Assembly (NCBI GenBank): GCA_023229045.1
Contig: JALOAB010000025.1
Location: 1 to 17,445 of the forward strand
Direction of reading: 5' to 3'
Length of the DNA: 17,445 bases
Source: Fidelibacterota bacterium
GTDB lineage: Bacteria; Fidelibacterota; UBA2242
Below, piece by piece: positions 1-7,873 of this stretch (position 1 is the stretch's first letter; every line of letters starts with the position of its first letter). Made by a program: the position numbers and the translations under genes. Below the pieces are notes generated by a model. It was not told the DNA's origin, did not search any database, and was given only the letters and a program-made list of their open reading frames with translations.

Positions 1-1004
1 TTCAAGACTTAGCGAAGAGCGAAACACCTCTCATCAGCACCGATGTCGAACAACCGCGCCCGGCTTCCAACGAAATCCTGATTAAAGTCAGTGTCTGCGG
101 CGTTTGTCACACCGAACTGGATGAGATCGAAGGTCGTACCCCGCCGTTATCTTTTCCGATGATTCCCGGTCATCAGGTAATCGGTCGAATAATCGAAAAT
201 GGCTCTGACGTCCGCCGTTTTGCTATCGGCACGCGCGTCGGCGTCGCTTGGATTTTTTCAGCCTGCGGGAAATGCTCTTACTGCCTCTCCGACCAGGAAA
301 ATCTCTGCCCGCAATTTCGCGCCACCGGTCGGGACGCCAACGGCGGTTACGCGGAATTTATGACCATTGGCGAAAATTTCGCTTATCCAATTCCTGAAAT
401 TTTCACCGACGCCGAAGCCGCGCCGCTTCTCTGCGCTGGTGCGATCGGATACCGTTCCTTACGTCTGACGAATCTTCAGAATGGCCAGAAATTAGGCCTG
501 ACCGGTTTTGGCACCTCGGCTCACTTAGTCCTTAAAATGGTGCGCCATCGTTTTCCGCAAACACCGGTGTACGTTTTTGCTCGTAGCAAAAACGAACAAG
601 CTTTCGCCCGCGAACTCAGCGCTGTCTGGGCTGGCGACACGAACGAACCTGCGCCCGAATTGCTTGACGCGATCATCGATACAACGCCGGTCTGGACGCC
701 CATCGTCGCCGCTTTGAAAAATCTTAAACCCGGCGGACGCCTGGTGATCAACGCCATCCGTAAAGAAAATGTCGATATATCCGTCCTGACTTCGATTGAT
801 TATTCCGAACATTTATGGCTGGAAAAGGAAATCAAATCGGTAGCCAATGTCGCCCGCCGCGACGTGGCTGAATTTCTCGCATTAGCCGCCGAAATTCCCA
901 TCAAACCGGAAGTCGAGATTTTTCCATTCACCGAGGCTAATCGGGCATTACTGGAACTGAAACGACGTAAAATTCGCGGTGCGAAGGTTCTGCAAATTAC
1001 CTAA
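1..1004 (+). CDS. zinc-dependent alcohol dehydrogenase, 5' partial
   Basis: Medium-chain zinc alcohol dehydrogenase that oxidises alcohols or reduces aldehydes in the cytoplasm. The reading frame is open from position 3 with no start codon, so the N terminus lies upstream of the window; the ATG at 159 is internal because conserved sequence precedes it. Visible motifs are CGVCHTEL (catalytic zinc cysteine), PGHQVIGRI (the second zinc ligand, in the GHQ form seen in one branch of the family instead of GHE), a four-cysteine structural zinc loop (CGKCSYCLSDQENLC), a third catalytic-zinc cysteine in LLCAGAIGYR, and a Rossmann turn GFGTSAH. An Arg after the second strand of the Rossmann fold (VFARS) suggests NADP(H) preference, which is inference. 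The physiological substrate cannot be read from sequence. A small exported protein gene follows after 18 nt and probably shares the transcript. Confidence 0.92.
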   Translation, partial: QDLAKSETPLISTDVEQPRPASNEILIKVSVCGVCHTELDEIEGRTPPLSFPMIPGHQVIGRIIENGSDVRRFAIGTRVGVAWIFSACGKCSYCLSDQENLCPQFRATGRDANGGYAEFMTIGENFAYPIPEIFTDAEAAPLLCAGAIGYRSLRLTNLQNGQKLGLTGFGTSAHLVLKMVRHRFPQTPVYVFARSKNEQAFARELSAVWAGDTNEPAPELLDAIIDTTPVWTPIVAALKNLKPGGRLVINAIRKENVDISVLTSIDYSEHLWLEKEIKSVANVARRDVAEFLALAAEIPIKPEVEIFPFTEANRALLELKRRKIRGAKVLQIT

Positions 1005-1022
1005 TTCCTGAGGGGAAAAATT

Positions 1023-1559
1023 ATGGATAGAAAAACATTCATTTTAAAAGGTAGCATTTTTTGTCTGGGCGCTTCTCTCGCCAAACCTTTGACTGGCAAA
1101 ATCCTAAACGCCGGGGATAACGATATTAACGCCGAAGATGCCGAAAAATTAGTCCAGGAATGGTTTGACGGATTTTACGCCGGTTTTAATCAAAATATTC
1201 CCGATTCAACCCGCCAAAAAATCCTGAAAATGAACGGACAAACCTGCGCCCGACGCGGCGCCGTCAAAGCCGCCCAGACCGCCAACGGCGATCTGAACGC
1301 CTTTCTGATCACTTTAAAAAAATGGATTGGCGACCAAAACGTTATCCGAAATGGTAATAAAATCACGGTCCGCTATGAACATTGTTACTGTTTTATCGCC
1401 CAAAATCCGAAGCTCAGATCGCTGACCGATTTCTGCCAGTGCTCCGTAGGCTGGATTGAGGAGATGTTTGCGACCGCTACCGGAAAGCCTGTCGCAGTCG
1501 AGTTAATCTCTTCGATTCGGAATGGCGCAAAGCACTGCGAATTTCTCATCACTGTTTGA
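1023..1559 (+). CDS. small cysteine-rich exported protein, DUF6144/V4R-like
   Basis: A 178-residue protein preceded by a good ribosome site (aggggaa, 1010-1016 region). The N terminus (MDRKTFILKG then a hydrophobic stretch to about residue 20) resembles a twin-arginine signal with Arg-Lys instead of Arg-Arg, so export, perhaps as a folded cofactor-bearing protein, is plausible. The mature part has cysteines at 75, 121, 123, 138, 140 and 172, including two CxC pairs. The C-terminal pattern (FCQCSVGWIEEMF, then GKPVAVEL, then a final C-E-F strand) resembles the cysteine-rich end of DUF6144 and 4-vinyl-reductase (V4R)-type domains. I recall this similarity and could not search for it. Metal or Fe-S binding is possible but unproven. 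Its stop lies only 8 nt from the stop of the convergent gene. No function is assigned. Confidence 0.8.
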   Translation: MDRKTFILKGSIFCLGASLAKPLTGKILNAGDNDINAEDAEKLVQEWFDGFYAGFNQNIPDSTRQKILKMNGQTCARRGAVKAAQTANGDLNAFLITLKKWIGDQNVIRNGNKITVRYEHCYCFIAQNPKLRSLTDFCQCSVGWIEEMFATATGKPVAVELISSIRNGAKHCEFLITV

Positions 1560-1567
1560 AAATACTG

Positions 1568-2701
1568 TTACCAGCGTTTCCGCCAACGTACCAGCGTCAA
1601 TGTATCACCTAATGCTTCCCCTAAAGGAATCATCTCCAGCGCTCCGCCGCGATTCATCAGAACCAGATCAGCCTCATCCAGACGTCGGTTAGGCATTTCC
1701 CGATTGGCTTCATCCGGATTCCGATCCCGGGCTAAAATCGCAAACTGATAACGGTTCGCCACAAAATCTCCCAAACCGAAATTAATCTGGTCGATAACTA
1801 TCGGTTCAGTCCTATTCATCAGGAAAAATCCACCGCGATAGTGAGATTCAAGTTCGAAATATTCAGTCGCCTCAAAGGCGTTGCTGGGCGGCATTGGCAA
1901 TTTCCCAAAATAAGACAGCGACGAGCGGCCGGCTAATTCCATCGCAAAATAGGTAAATGTCATTAAATCTCCGCCGATCCATTGCTTAGTTTGATGATCA
2001 CTCCAGTATCCGTTCCAGCTGTTGCTGTTGGCAATGTAAGGCAGATTCCTAAAAATCAGCAAGTTATCCAAAAAACGATTACCTGTTTTGGATTTTACGC
2101 TCAGGCGAAAAACCTTGGGCGACAAGCCGCCGTAATCACCCGACGCCACCCGATAACGGTTTTCAATGCCCGGCGTCGCGGCAAATTGTCCGCGAAAAGC
2201 AATTTCAGCCTTAAACCAGGCGGTTCCGGGAAACAACTGTTGCTTCACATTTAGATCGGCGACATTCACCGTCCATTGATCGTTCCACTCCGCGATCGGA
2301 ATTTCCTCGTAAATTACCTGCGCCCACTGCGTTCGCATCTCCGGTGTATTCCGGTAAACCGTATCCAGTCTCGTCGGTAAGATCAGATACCAGCGAATGA
2401 GCGGTTTTTTACTGGCAAAATCCTCCCACTTTTTAATTCTGTCAGTTTGCACCGTATCGCCCGCCATGATCAATCCATTTTCGGATGTAATGTAGATTTC
2501 CGAAAACAGTTTTTCTACCCGCGCCGATAATGCCAATGACAGCTTGATAATGTCATGATCGCCAGCGATGCATGGACCGTTGCGGGCATATTTTTCATTA
2601 TTCAAATCGGTAACAATTTTCAACTTGCGGAAATCAATTTCGGTGGCGCTCAGCACTGAAAGACTTAAAATAATCAAACCAATTTGTCGCCAGGATTTCA
2701 T
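1568..2701 (-). CDS. predicted secreted protein of unknown function
   Basis: A 377-residue protein I do not recognise. Residues 1-19 form a signal peptide: positive start MKSWRQ, hydrophobic IGLIILSLSVL, then a likely SA|T cleavage site. This points to the periplasm, outer membrane or exterior. The mature chain is rich in aromatic residues and beta-type segments, with an alternating pattern in the middle (WFKAEIAFRGQF). A notable segment near residues 225-245 contains SWNGYWSDHQT and WIGGD, with Trp, Asp and His clustered; there is a single mature cysteine early on (GPCIAGDHD). The C terminus is basic (RWRKRW). No Shine-Dalgarno sequence is visible before the ATG. It stands alone on this strand, convergent with the small cysteine-rich gene and divergent from pruA. 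It could be a lineage-specific envelope protein. Confidence 0.75.
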   Translation of the reverse strand: MKSWRQIGLIILSLSVLSATEIDFRKLKIVTDLNNEKYARNGPCIAGDHDIIKLSLALSARVEKLFSEIYITSENGLIMAGDTVQTDRIKKWEDFASKKPLIRWYLILPTRLDTVYRNTPEMRTQWAQVIYEEIPIAEWNDQWTVNVADLNVKQQLFPGTAWFKAEIAFRGQFAATPGIENRYRVASGDYGGLSPKVFRLSVKSKTGNRFLDNLLIFRNLPYIANSNSWNGYWSDHQTKQWIGGDLMTFTYFAMELAGRSSLSYFGKLPMPPSNAFEATEYFELESHYRGGFFLMNRTEPIVIDQINFGLGDFVANRYQFAILARDRNPDEANREMPNRRLDEADLVLMNRGGALEMIPLGEALGDTLTLVRWRKRW

Positions 2702-2731
2702 TGCGAAAAATATACATTAAATTGCCATGCG

Positions 2732-2760
2732 ATGGTAGATAAAACTGTATTCATTGTCAG
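2732..2760 (-). promoter_or_regulatory. candidate sigma70-type promoter for the 2701-1568 gene
   Basis: Reading the minus strand, CTGACA (2760-2755) is followed by a 17-nt spacer and TACCAT (2737-2732), matching the -35 and -10 consensus at five and four of six positions. It would start transcription about 20-25 nt before the ATG at 2701. It lies in the 217-nt divergent gap before pruA (2702-2918). I found no convincing promoter for pruA in that gap. FCB bacteria often use different promoter sequences, so this is a weak call. Confidence 0.25.
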
Positions 2761-2918
2761 AAATTACAGGCAGTATTCTCCTAAATCCTAAAACCCCATC
2801 CTTTTATCTTACAATCCAGTTTAGCTCTACCAATTCAGGAAATAGTTTATTAATTTAAGTCAGTGTCAAGATCAATGAGCCTAATTCGAAAATACAATGC
2901 CAAAGAGGAGAATTAACG

Positions 2919-4550
2919 ATGAGTAACGCCAAGTTTACCCTTCCCCAACCCATCAACGAACCGATCCTTTCATATTTGCCTGGAAGTTCTGAGCGTCAGG
3001 CGCTCAAAGACGCTTTGAACAAGTTAACCGGCGAACAGATAGAAATTCCGCTGATCATCGGCGGTAAAGAAATTCGCACCGGGCAAACTGCCAAATGCGT
3101 CATGCCACACGATCATCAGCACATCCTGGCAACTTATCACCAAGCCACCGCTAAAGAAGTTGACCTGGCGGTTGAGGCTTCGCAAAAAGCCTGGAAATCC
3201 TGGTCGGTCATGCCGTGGCACGAACGCGCGGCTATATTCAAGAAAGCCGCGGCGCTCCTGGCTGGTCCGTGGCGTATGACGCTCAACGCCGCTACTATGC
3301 TCAATCAAAGCAAAAATGTTTTTCAGGCTGAAATCGATTCGGCTTGCGAATTGATTGACTTTTATAATTTCAATGTCAAATTCATGGAGCAAATTTACGA
3401 GCAACAGCCGCTCTCGGCGCCGGGGCAATGGAATCGGCTCGAACAGCGTCCGCTGGAAGGTTTCGTCTTCGCCGTAACGCCGTTCAATTTCACTTCTATC
3501 GCTGGCAACTTACCAACTTCACCGGCTATAATGGGCAATACGGTTTTGTGGAAACCGGCCAGTTCGGCAGTGTTGTCAGCCTATTATCTTATAAAATTAT
3601 TCCAGGAAGCCGGTCTGCCGGACGGCGTAATTAATTTCATTCCCGGTAGCGGACGCAATGTTGGTCCCAACGTTTTAACCAATCCGCTTCTAGCCGGAGT
3701 TCATTTCACCGGCTCGACGGCTGTCTTTCAAAGTATGTGGAAAACCATTGGAGAAAATATCGCCGCCTATCGCGGCTACCCGCGTATCGTCGGTGAAACC
3801 GGCGGCAAAGATTTCATCTTCGCGCATGCCAGCGCCGATCTCGACGAACTGAATACCGCCCTGGTGCGCGGCGCTTTCGAATACCAGGGACAAAAATGTT
3901 CGGCGGCTTCGCGGGCTTATATCCCGAAATCGCTCTGGCCGCAACTAAAAGAAAAAATACGCGCTTCGCTCAGTACCATTAAAATGGGCGACGTGTGCGA
4001 TTTCCGCAATTTTATGAACGCCGTGATAGATAAAGCCGCGTTCGATAATATTTCCACCTATATCGATTACGCCAAAAAATCCAGCGACGCGCAAATTATC
4101 GCCGGCGGTAAATGCGACGCCACCAAGGGATATTTCATCGAACCGACCGTCATTCTGACTACGGACCCGCATTTTAAAACCATCGAAGAGGAAATTTTCG
4201 GACCGGTTTTAACAATTTTCGTTTATGATGACAATAAATACGAAGAAACGCTGAACCTCTGCAACACGACTTCACCCTATGCTCTGACCGGTGCGATCTT
4301 CGCCCGCGACCGGCAGGCTGTTATCCTCGCCGATCGGATTTTACTGCATGCCGCCGGGAATTTTTATATCAATGACAAACCGACTGGCGCAGTCGTCGGA
4401 CAGCAACCTTTTGGCGGCGGAAGAGCTTCCGGCACGAACGACAAAGCCGGCAGTATGATAAACCTTCTGCGCTGGGTCTCGCCGCGCGCTACCAAGGAAC
4501 TCTTCGTACCGCCGAAAGATTATCGCTATCCGTTCATGACTGGGGAATAA
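2919..4550 (+). CDS. pruA: L-glutamate gamma-semialdehyde dehydrogenase (P5C dehydrogenase)
   Basis: NAD-dependent aldehyde dehydrogenase that converts glutamate-5-semialdehyde, in equilibrium with 1-pyrroline-5-carboxylate, to glutamate in proline and arginine breakdown; cytoplasmic. The 543-residue length fits the stand-alone group-1 P5C dehydrogenases. Visible features are the oxyanion Asn190 in TPFNFTSIAGNLP, the cofactor segment TVLWKPAS (208-215), VHFTGST (261-267), the general-base Glu293 in GETGGKDF, the catalytic Cys327 in GQKCSAASR, EEEIFGPV (423-430), and the family-typical PTGAVVGQQPFGGGRASGTNDKAG (488-511). A strong Shine-Dalgarno GAGGAG at 2905-2910 sits 8 nt before the ATG. There is no proline dehydrogenase domain in this protein and no putA/prodh gene in the window, so the partner enzyme must be elsewhere. 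A hairpin terminator follows. Confidence 0.96.
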   Translation: MSNAKFTLPQPINEPILSYLPGSSERQALKDALNKLTGEQIEIPLIIGGKEIRTGQTAKCVMPHDHQHILATYHQATAKEVDLAVEASQKAWKSWSVMPWHERAAIFKKAAALLAGPWRMTLNAATMLNQSKNVFQAEIDSACELIDFYNFNVKFMEQIYEQQPLSAPGQWNRLEQRPLEGFVFAVTPFNFTSIAGNLPTSPAIMGNTVLWKPASSAVLSAYYLIKLFQEAGLPDGVINFIPGSGRNVGPNVLTNPLLAGVHFTGSTAVFQSMWKTIGENIAAYRGYPRIVGETGGKDFIFAHASADLDELNTALVRGAFEYQGQKCSAASRAYIPKSLWPQLKEKIRASLSTIKMGDVCDFRNFMNAVIDKAAFDNISTYIDYAKKSSDAQIIAGGKCDATKGYFIEPTVILTTDPHFKTIEEEIFGPVLTIFVYDDNKYEETLNLCNTTSPYALTGAIFARDRQAVILADRILLHAAGNFYINDKPTGAVVGQQPFGGGRASGTNDKAGSMINLLRWVSPRATKELFVPPKDYRYPFMTGE

Positions 4551-4572
4551 TAAACCTCAAGGATAAACAAAA

Positions 4573-4598
4573 CAGCCCACGATTTAATTCGTGGGCTG
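4573..4598. terminator. bidirectional rho-independent terminator
   Basis: A perfect 10-bp inverted repeat (cagcccacga ... tcgtgggctg) with a 6-nt loop (tttaat). On the plus strand it is followed by a T/A-rich tract (attattttaattt); on the minus strand it is followed by ttttgttt. It lies between the convergent stops of pruA (4550) and the DUF438 gene (4627), so it can end both transcripts. Confidence 0.9.
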
Positions 4599-4626
4599 AT
4601 TATTTTAATTTCGACCGATTTACTTT

Positions 4627-5847
4627 CTACCAATCCAGCAGTCGTCGCTGACCTTCCAGTTTTTTAATCTGCGAGATTTCCTGTGATACCTCGATGACGC
4701 CTTTATAATTGCCGGTATTGTCATAAACCGGGAAGTAGCGAATGTGAATGAATTTGCCGTTCATCTGAATCCAGAATTCGGCAACATCTTTCTCTTTGGC
4801 TTTGAATTTTGCGACTATATCATTGACAATATGGACACTTTTCGGCGGATGACATTTCTGGACTTCGCGACCGATAATCGCCGGACTGCGCGGAAACAAC
4901 CGATCCGGAGTATCGGAATAGTATCTCACCTGGTCGTTCTCATCGACAAAAGTTATGTCAAACGGTAGCCGTTTAAGCATCAGGTCGATCTGTTCCGGCG
5001 TAAGACGCCCCTCTGACAATTTAATCGCATCATCCTGAGGCGCCTCTTCGACTGAAGTCGCCAGTGGTTGTTTTTCAGCCGAAGACATGGCTTTTGCTAT
5101 TTCCGCATCCCAGAGATTGGAGGGCGTCACCCAGGCGTAACCAATCGCGGATTCGCCATTTTTGATTTTAGCCCATTCGAGATTATTGAGCTTTCTGGCC
5201 GAGGTGGGAAAGAGGATTTTTTCCTCCAGAAACATCAGTTTTTTTATGGCAGAAATGACGCGATTGACCTGCTCGGTGACCTGCTTCCACTCTTTCTTTT
5301 CAATGATGCTTCCTAACTCTTTCAGCATCGCCCGGATTTCATCATGCTTGCCCCACATGACCTGAGTTGGTCCGGTGAACTTCTTAGCCTCCAGCAATGG
5401 AAAGAGCTGGTTTTCCTTGCGGGCATAATGTTTTTCGATTTCTTTCAAAAGATTAAACTGGTCGATTAAAGCCTGAAAGTCCGGTTGCGACGCCGAGCTC
5501 TTCGCCGCTTTGCGCGCGCATTTTTTCAAAGTCTTGAGAATTTTACGGGCTTCCTTGTTTTCAGCCAGAAATGTATAGACCGGATGACCGGGCATTTTGC
5601 TGGCTTTGCCGACCTTTTTCAACGCCTGATCGAAAACCTGGGCGTGCACATCGCAGAGACGCTGGACTTCTTCGACTGGAAATCCTTCCTGGATTAAGGC
5701 GTTTTCCATATCGGCGATCTCTTCCGGAGATGTATCCTTGATCAGTCGTCCGAATTCTTTCTTGAGTTTATCGACCGCAACGCCCTGATGCAGACGCTTG
5801 ATAATCGATTTTAACACCACTTGTTTTTCGCTTTGCTCCATTGGCAT
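4627..5847 (-). CDS. DUF438 / hemerythrin HHE / PAS sensor-like protein
   Basis: A 406-residue soluble protein with three modules: an N-terminal DUF438 helical domain (about 1-75), a hemerythrin-like HHE cation-binding domain (about 85-240) and a C-terminal PAS domain (about 295-390). Candidate iron ligands are His88 (GHPVYTF), His140 and Glu145 (HYARKENQLFP), His168 (GKHDEIR) and Glu208/209 (FLEEKILFP). The PAS carries the family-typical CHPPKSVHIV motif (Cys332, His333). Such proteins are found mainly in anaerobes and are thought to sense or respond to oxygen, NO or redox state; there is no output domain, so this role is inference. I chose the ATG at 5847 because a strong GAGAGGAGG lies 9 nt upstream. 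An in-frame ATG at 5907 would overlap the upstream gene and add 20 residues. It is the last gene of the nagB set, 40 nt after DUF4954. Confidence 0.9.
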   Translation of the reverse strand: MPMEQSEKQVVLKSIIKRLHQGVAVDKLKKEFGRLIKDTSPEEIADMENALIQEGFPVEEVQRLCDVHAQVFDQALKKVGKASKMPGHPVYTFLAENKEARKILKTLKKCARKAAKSSASQPDFQALIDQFNLLKEIEKHYARKENQLFPLLEAKKFTGPTQVMWGKHDEIRAMLKELGSIIEKKEWKQVTEQVNRVISAIKKLMFLEEKILFPTSARKLNNLEWAKIKNGESAIGYAWVTPSNLWDAEIAKAMSSAEKQPLATSVEEAPQDDAIKLSEGRLTPEQIDLMLKRLPFDITFVDENDQVRYYSDTPDRLFPRSPAIIGREVQKCHPPKSVHIVNDIVAKFKAKEKDVAEFWIQMNGKFIHIRYFPVYDNTGNYKGVIEVSQEISQIKKLEGQRRLLDW

Positions 5848-5856
5848 AGAACCTAG

Positions 5857-5865
5857 CCTCCTCTC
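5857..5865 (-). promoter_or_regulatory. ribosome binding site deciding the DUF438 start
   Basis: On the minus strand the sequence gagaggagg lies 9 nt before the ATG at 5847. It is one of the strongest Shine-Dalgarno matches in the window. It lies after the stop of the DUF4954 gene (5888), which argues against the longer start at 5907. Confidence 0.8.
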
Positions 5866-5887
5866 GAAAATCACTTTATCGAGATTA

Positions 5888-7858
5888 CTATTTTCTGAGA
5901 GCCGCACAAATACGAGCGACCTCAGGTTTAGCCTTATCGGATTCCTTTTTCAACTCAATGACGAATTTGTTTTCATCGAAAGTACCACGCACCGCCCGAA
6001 AGTCCCGATCGCGAACTGCTTGGTCGCCGTCGATTCCATAACCGATGCGACTGCACTGGTCAAATTCCTTCTCAGCATCCTTGAGAACCAGGGTATTAAA
6101 CCGAATAACGCTCTCCTGCCACTCATTCAACACCTGACAAATTTGATCAACATTTAAAGCATTCGTCTTAAAAGTTTTAAAAAGCAGATTCAAGCAGAAC
6201 TGCCAGGTCATTTCTTCGTATTTCTGATGGATTTGGCGCAGGGCATTTTCCAATTTTGCCGTCGAATCAAGCCGGTTTTGCTGAAGCGCCAGACTAATTT
6301 CTTCTATTTCACTACGGGTAACGAACATACCGCCCAGATCCACCCAATTCTCGGCGGATTCGTCAATCTGACCGGTAAACATATTCTTGACCTCATCCCA
6401 AGCCAGATTCTCTATCGAGCCGAACTTTCGGATGATCTGATTCCCGCAGAAGATTGTCGCGACCATTTCATAATTCTGGATAGCGCTCTTCAATGCCGCT
6501 CGTCTGATATACGTTCCCTGATATTTTACGAACTCCTGATCCGGTTGCGAAGATTCATCGAGATTGCGGAGCGCTTCGATACCGCGCATGGTTTTTTCGA
6601 CCAGATAAGGACTGAGAAAATCAAAGTTGATCAAATCCAGCCGGTCGCTATCCCGACGCCGATCGCGTGAAGGCCATTTGACACTGTCACGGCGAGTGCC
6701 GGAAGTGAATAAATTCATCGCCGGCTTTAAAAAGCTTTTTCCTTCTCTTTCGATAATATATGAAAATGGAAGATCGGATGTATCGATGTGCGTTAAATGT
6801 TTCCCGATCACGACCGAAAAAGCGCCAATATGCGCCGGCCAGATCATATAGCTGGACGATCCGGTTTTCGAACCGCGCTCCAGAACGCCCTGATGCAACG
6901 GTCCAAGTTTGTACATGTGGTTGCTTTGGTTTGTTCCACTTCCGGCGTTATAGAAGCTAACCATCGCGGCGATTAGCAGAGTCGATTTATGATGAGTCAC
7001 GGTATAAGGTCCGGCAAAAACGCTGACGGCTTCCCCGTGAAATCCTTCACAATTAGCGAAAAAGGCGGTATTCTCCGCTGAAAATTGCTTACCCAGGCGC
7101 GTCCCCTGCCCGACGAAACATTTATCCAGCACCACCGAACTCTCGACCCGCACTCCGGTCTGTATAATAAAATGTTTAGCGACGACCCCCTCGCCAACAT
7201 AAGCCGGATCCGCCCTGCAACTGACGATAGTTCCCTCTTCCAGTAATAATACGCCGGATACGGTAGCATTTTCACCAATCCGTACGTTTCGGATAATATT
7301 ACTATTATAAATTCGAGCCTCTCTGGCGACAACGCCGCGCGTCGATTTTTGTTGTGTAATATAATTGCCGATCAATTTACTTAGTGCTTTCTGCAAAGCG
7401 ACATCGTGCCGATAGACGACAATCATATAAGCGATCTGGGAAGTCAGACGATCATAAATCGTTAAAACGCGACCGCCGCCTTCATTGAGGATTTCAAGTT
7501 CTGCGCCGTTACCGAAGGCTGTTTCGCCGCTGACAGTCAGCTCGCCAACGTTTTCAATCGCTACATCTTCCTCAATCACGTAATTGGCTAAATTTTTAAC
7601 ATTGGCAATATAAACCTGATCGGCTATTGTACAATTTCGGATGTAACTATCATACAAACCGCATTTTTTCATACACCCCGATTCGACTTCGATTGTACTC
7701 CTGTAGTCGCCAATCGCAACCTCACCGGCAAAAGTGACATTGTGGATCCAATCGGGATTAAATCCGTTCTTAACTAATACTTTACTCCAGTCCTCCGCCC
7801 GACATCCATTCTTATCAAGAGCAGTAATTTCCGATGAATTTAAATGGCGCTGTTCCAT
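5888..7858 (-). CDS. DUF4954 family beta-helix protein
   Basis: A 656-residue cytoplasmic protein (no signal peptide or membrane segment) that I place in DUF4954, a family known mostly from Bacteroidetes and relatives. Residues about 40-125 and 180-300 show short repeats with regularly spaced Ile/Val and Gly (for example NSNIIRNVRIGENATVSGVL), typical of the left-handed beta-helix of hexapeptide transferases and nucleotidyltransferases. A helical segment (about 130-175) separates them. The most distinctive block is 312-357 (SNHMYKLGPLHQG, ERGSKTGSSSYMIWPAHIG, GKHLTHID), rich in His (289, 290, 314, 322, 343, 354, 357) and probably the active or ligand site. Residues about 405-656 are mainly helical. 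Its place directly after nagB (15-nt gap, AAAGG ribosome site) suggests a job in amino-sugar or sugar-nucleotide metabolism, by inference. The biochemical activity is unknown to me. Confidence 0.88.
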   Translation of the reverse strand: MEQRHLNSSEITALDKNGCRAEDWSKVLVKNGFNPDWIHNVTFAGEVAIGDYRSTIEVESGCMKKCGLYDSYIRNCTIADQVYIANVKNLANYVIEEDVAIENVGELTVSGETAFGNGAELEILNEGGGRVLTIYDRLTSQIAYMIVVYRHDVALQKALSKLIGNYITQQKSTRGVVAREARIYNSNIIRNVRIGENATVSGVLLLEEGTIVSCRADPAYVGEGVVAKHFIIQTGVRVESSVVLDKCFVGQGTRLGKQFSAENTAFFANCEGFHGEAVSVFAGPYTVTHHKSTLLIAAMVSFYNAGSGTNQSNHMYKLGPLHQGVLERGSKTGSSSYMIWPAHIGAFSVVIGKHLTHIDTSDLPFSYIIEREGKSFLKPAMNLFTSGTRRDSVKWPSRDRRRDSDRLDLINFDFLSPYLVEKTMRGIEALRNLDESSQPDQEFVKYQGTYIRRAALKSAIQNYEMVATIFCGNQIIRKFGSIENLAWDEVKNMFTGQIDESAENWVDLGGMFVTRSEIEEISLALQQNRLDSTAKLENALRQIHQKYEEMTWQFCLNLLFKTFKTNALNVDQICQVLNEWQESVIRFNTLVLKDAEKEFDQCSRIGYGIDGDQAVRDRDFRAVRGTFDENKFVIELKKESDKAKPEVARICAALRK

Positions 7859-7873
7859 ATTACTACCTTTCCG

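Noticed and set aside
159..1004. Alcohol dehydrogenase starting at ATG 159
   Set aside because: The frame is open upstream and encodes the conserved CGVCHTEL zinc motif, so 159 is an internal Met.
2754..2780. Plus-strand TTGTCA plus TATTCT as a pruA promoter
   Set aside because: The spacing is about 15 nt and it lies about 140 nt from the start; not better than chance in AT-rich DNA.
5848..5907. Longer start for the DUF438 gene at 5907
   Set aside because: It overlaps the DUF4954 gene and lacks the strong ribosome site that precedes ATG 5847.
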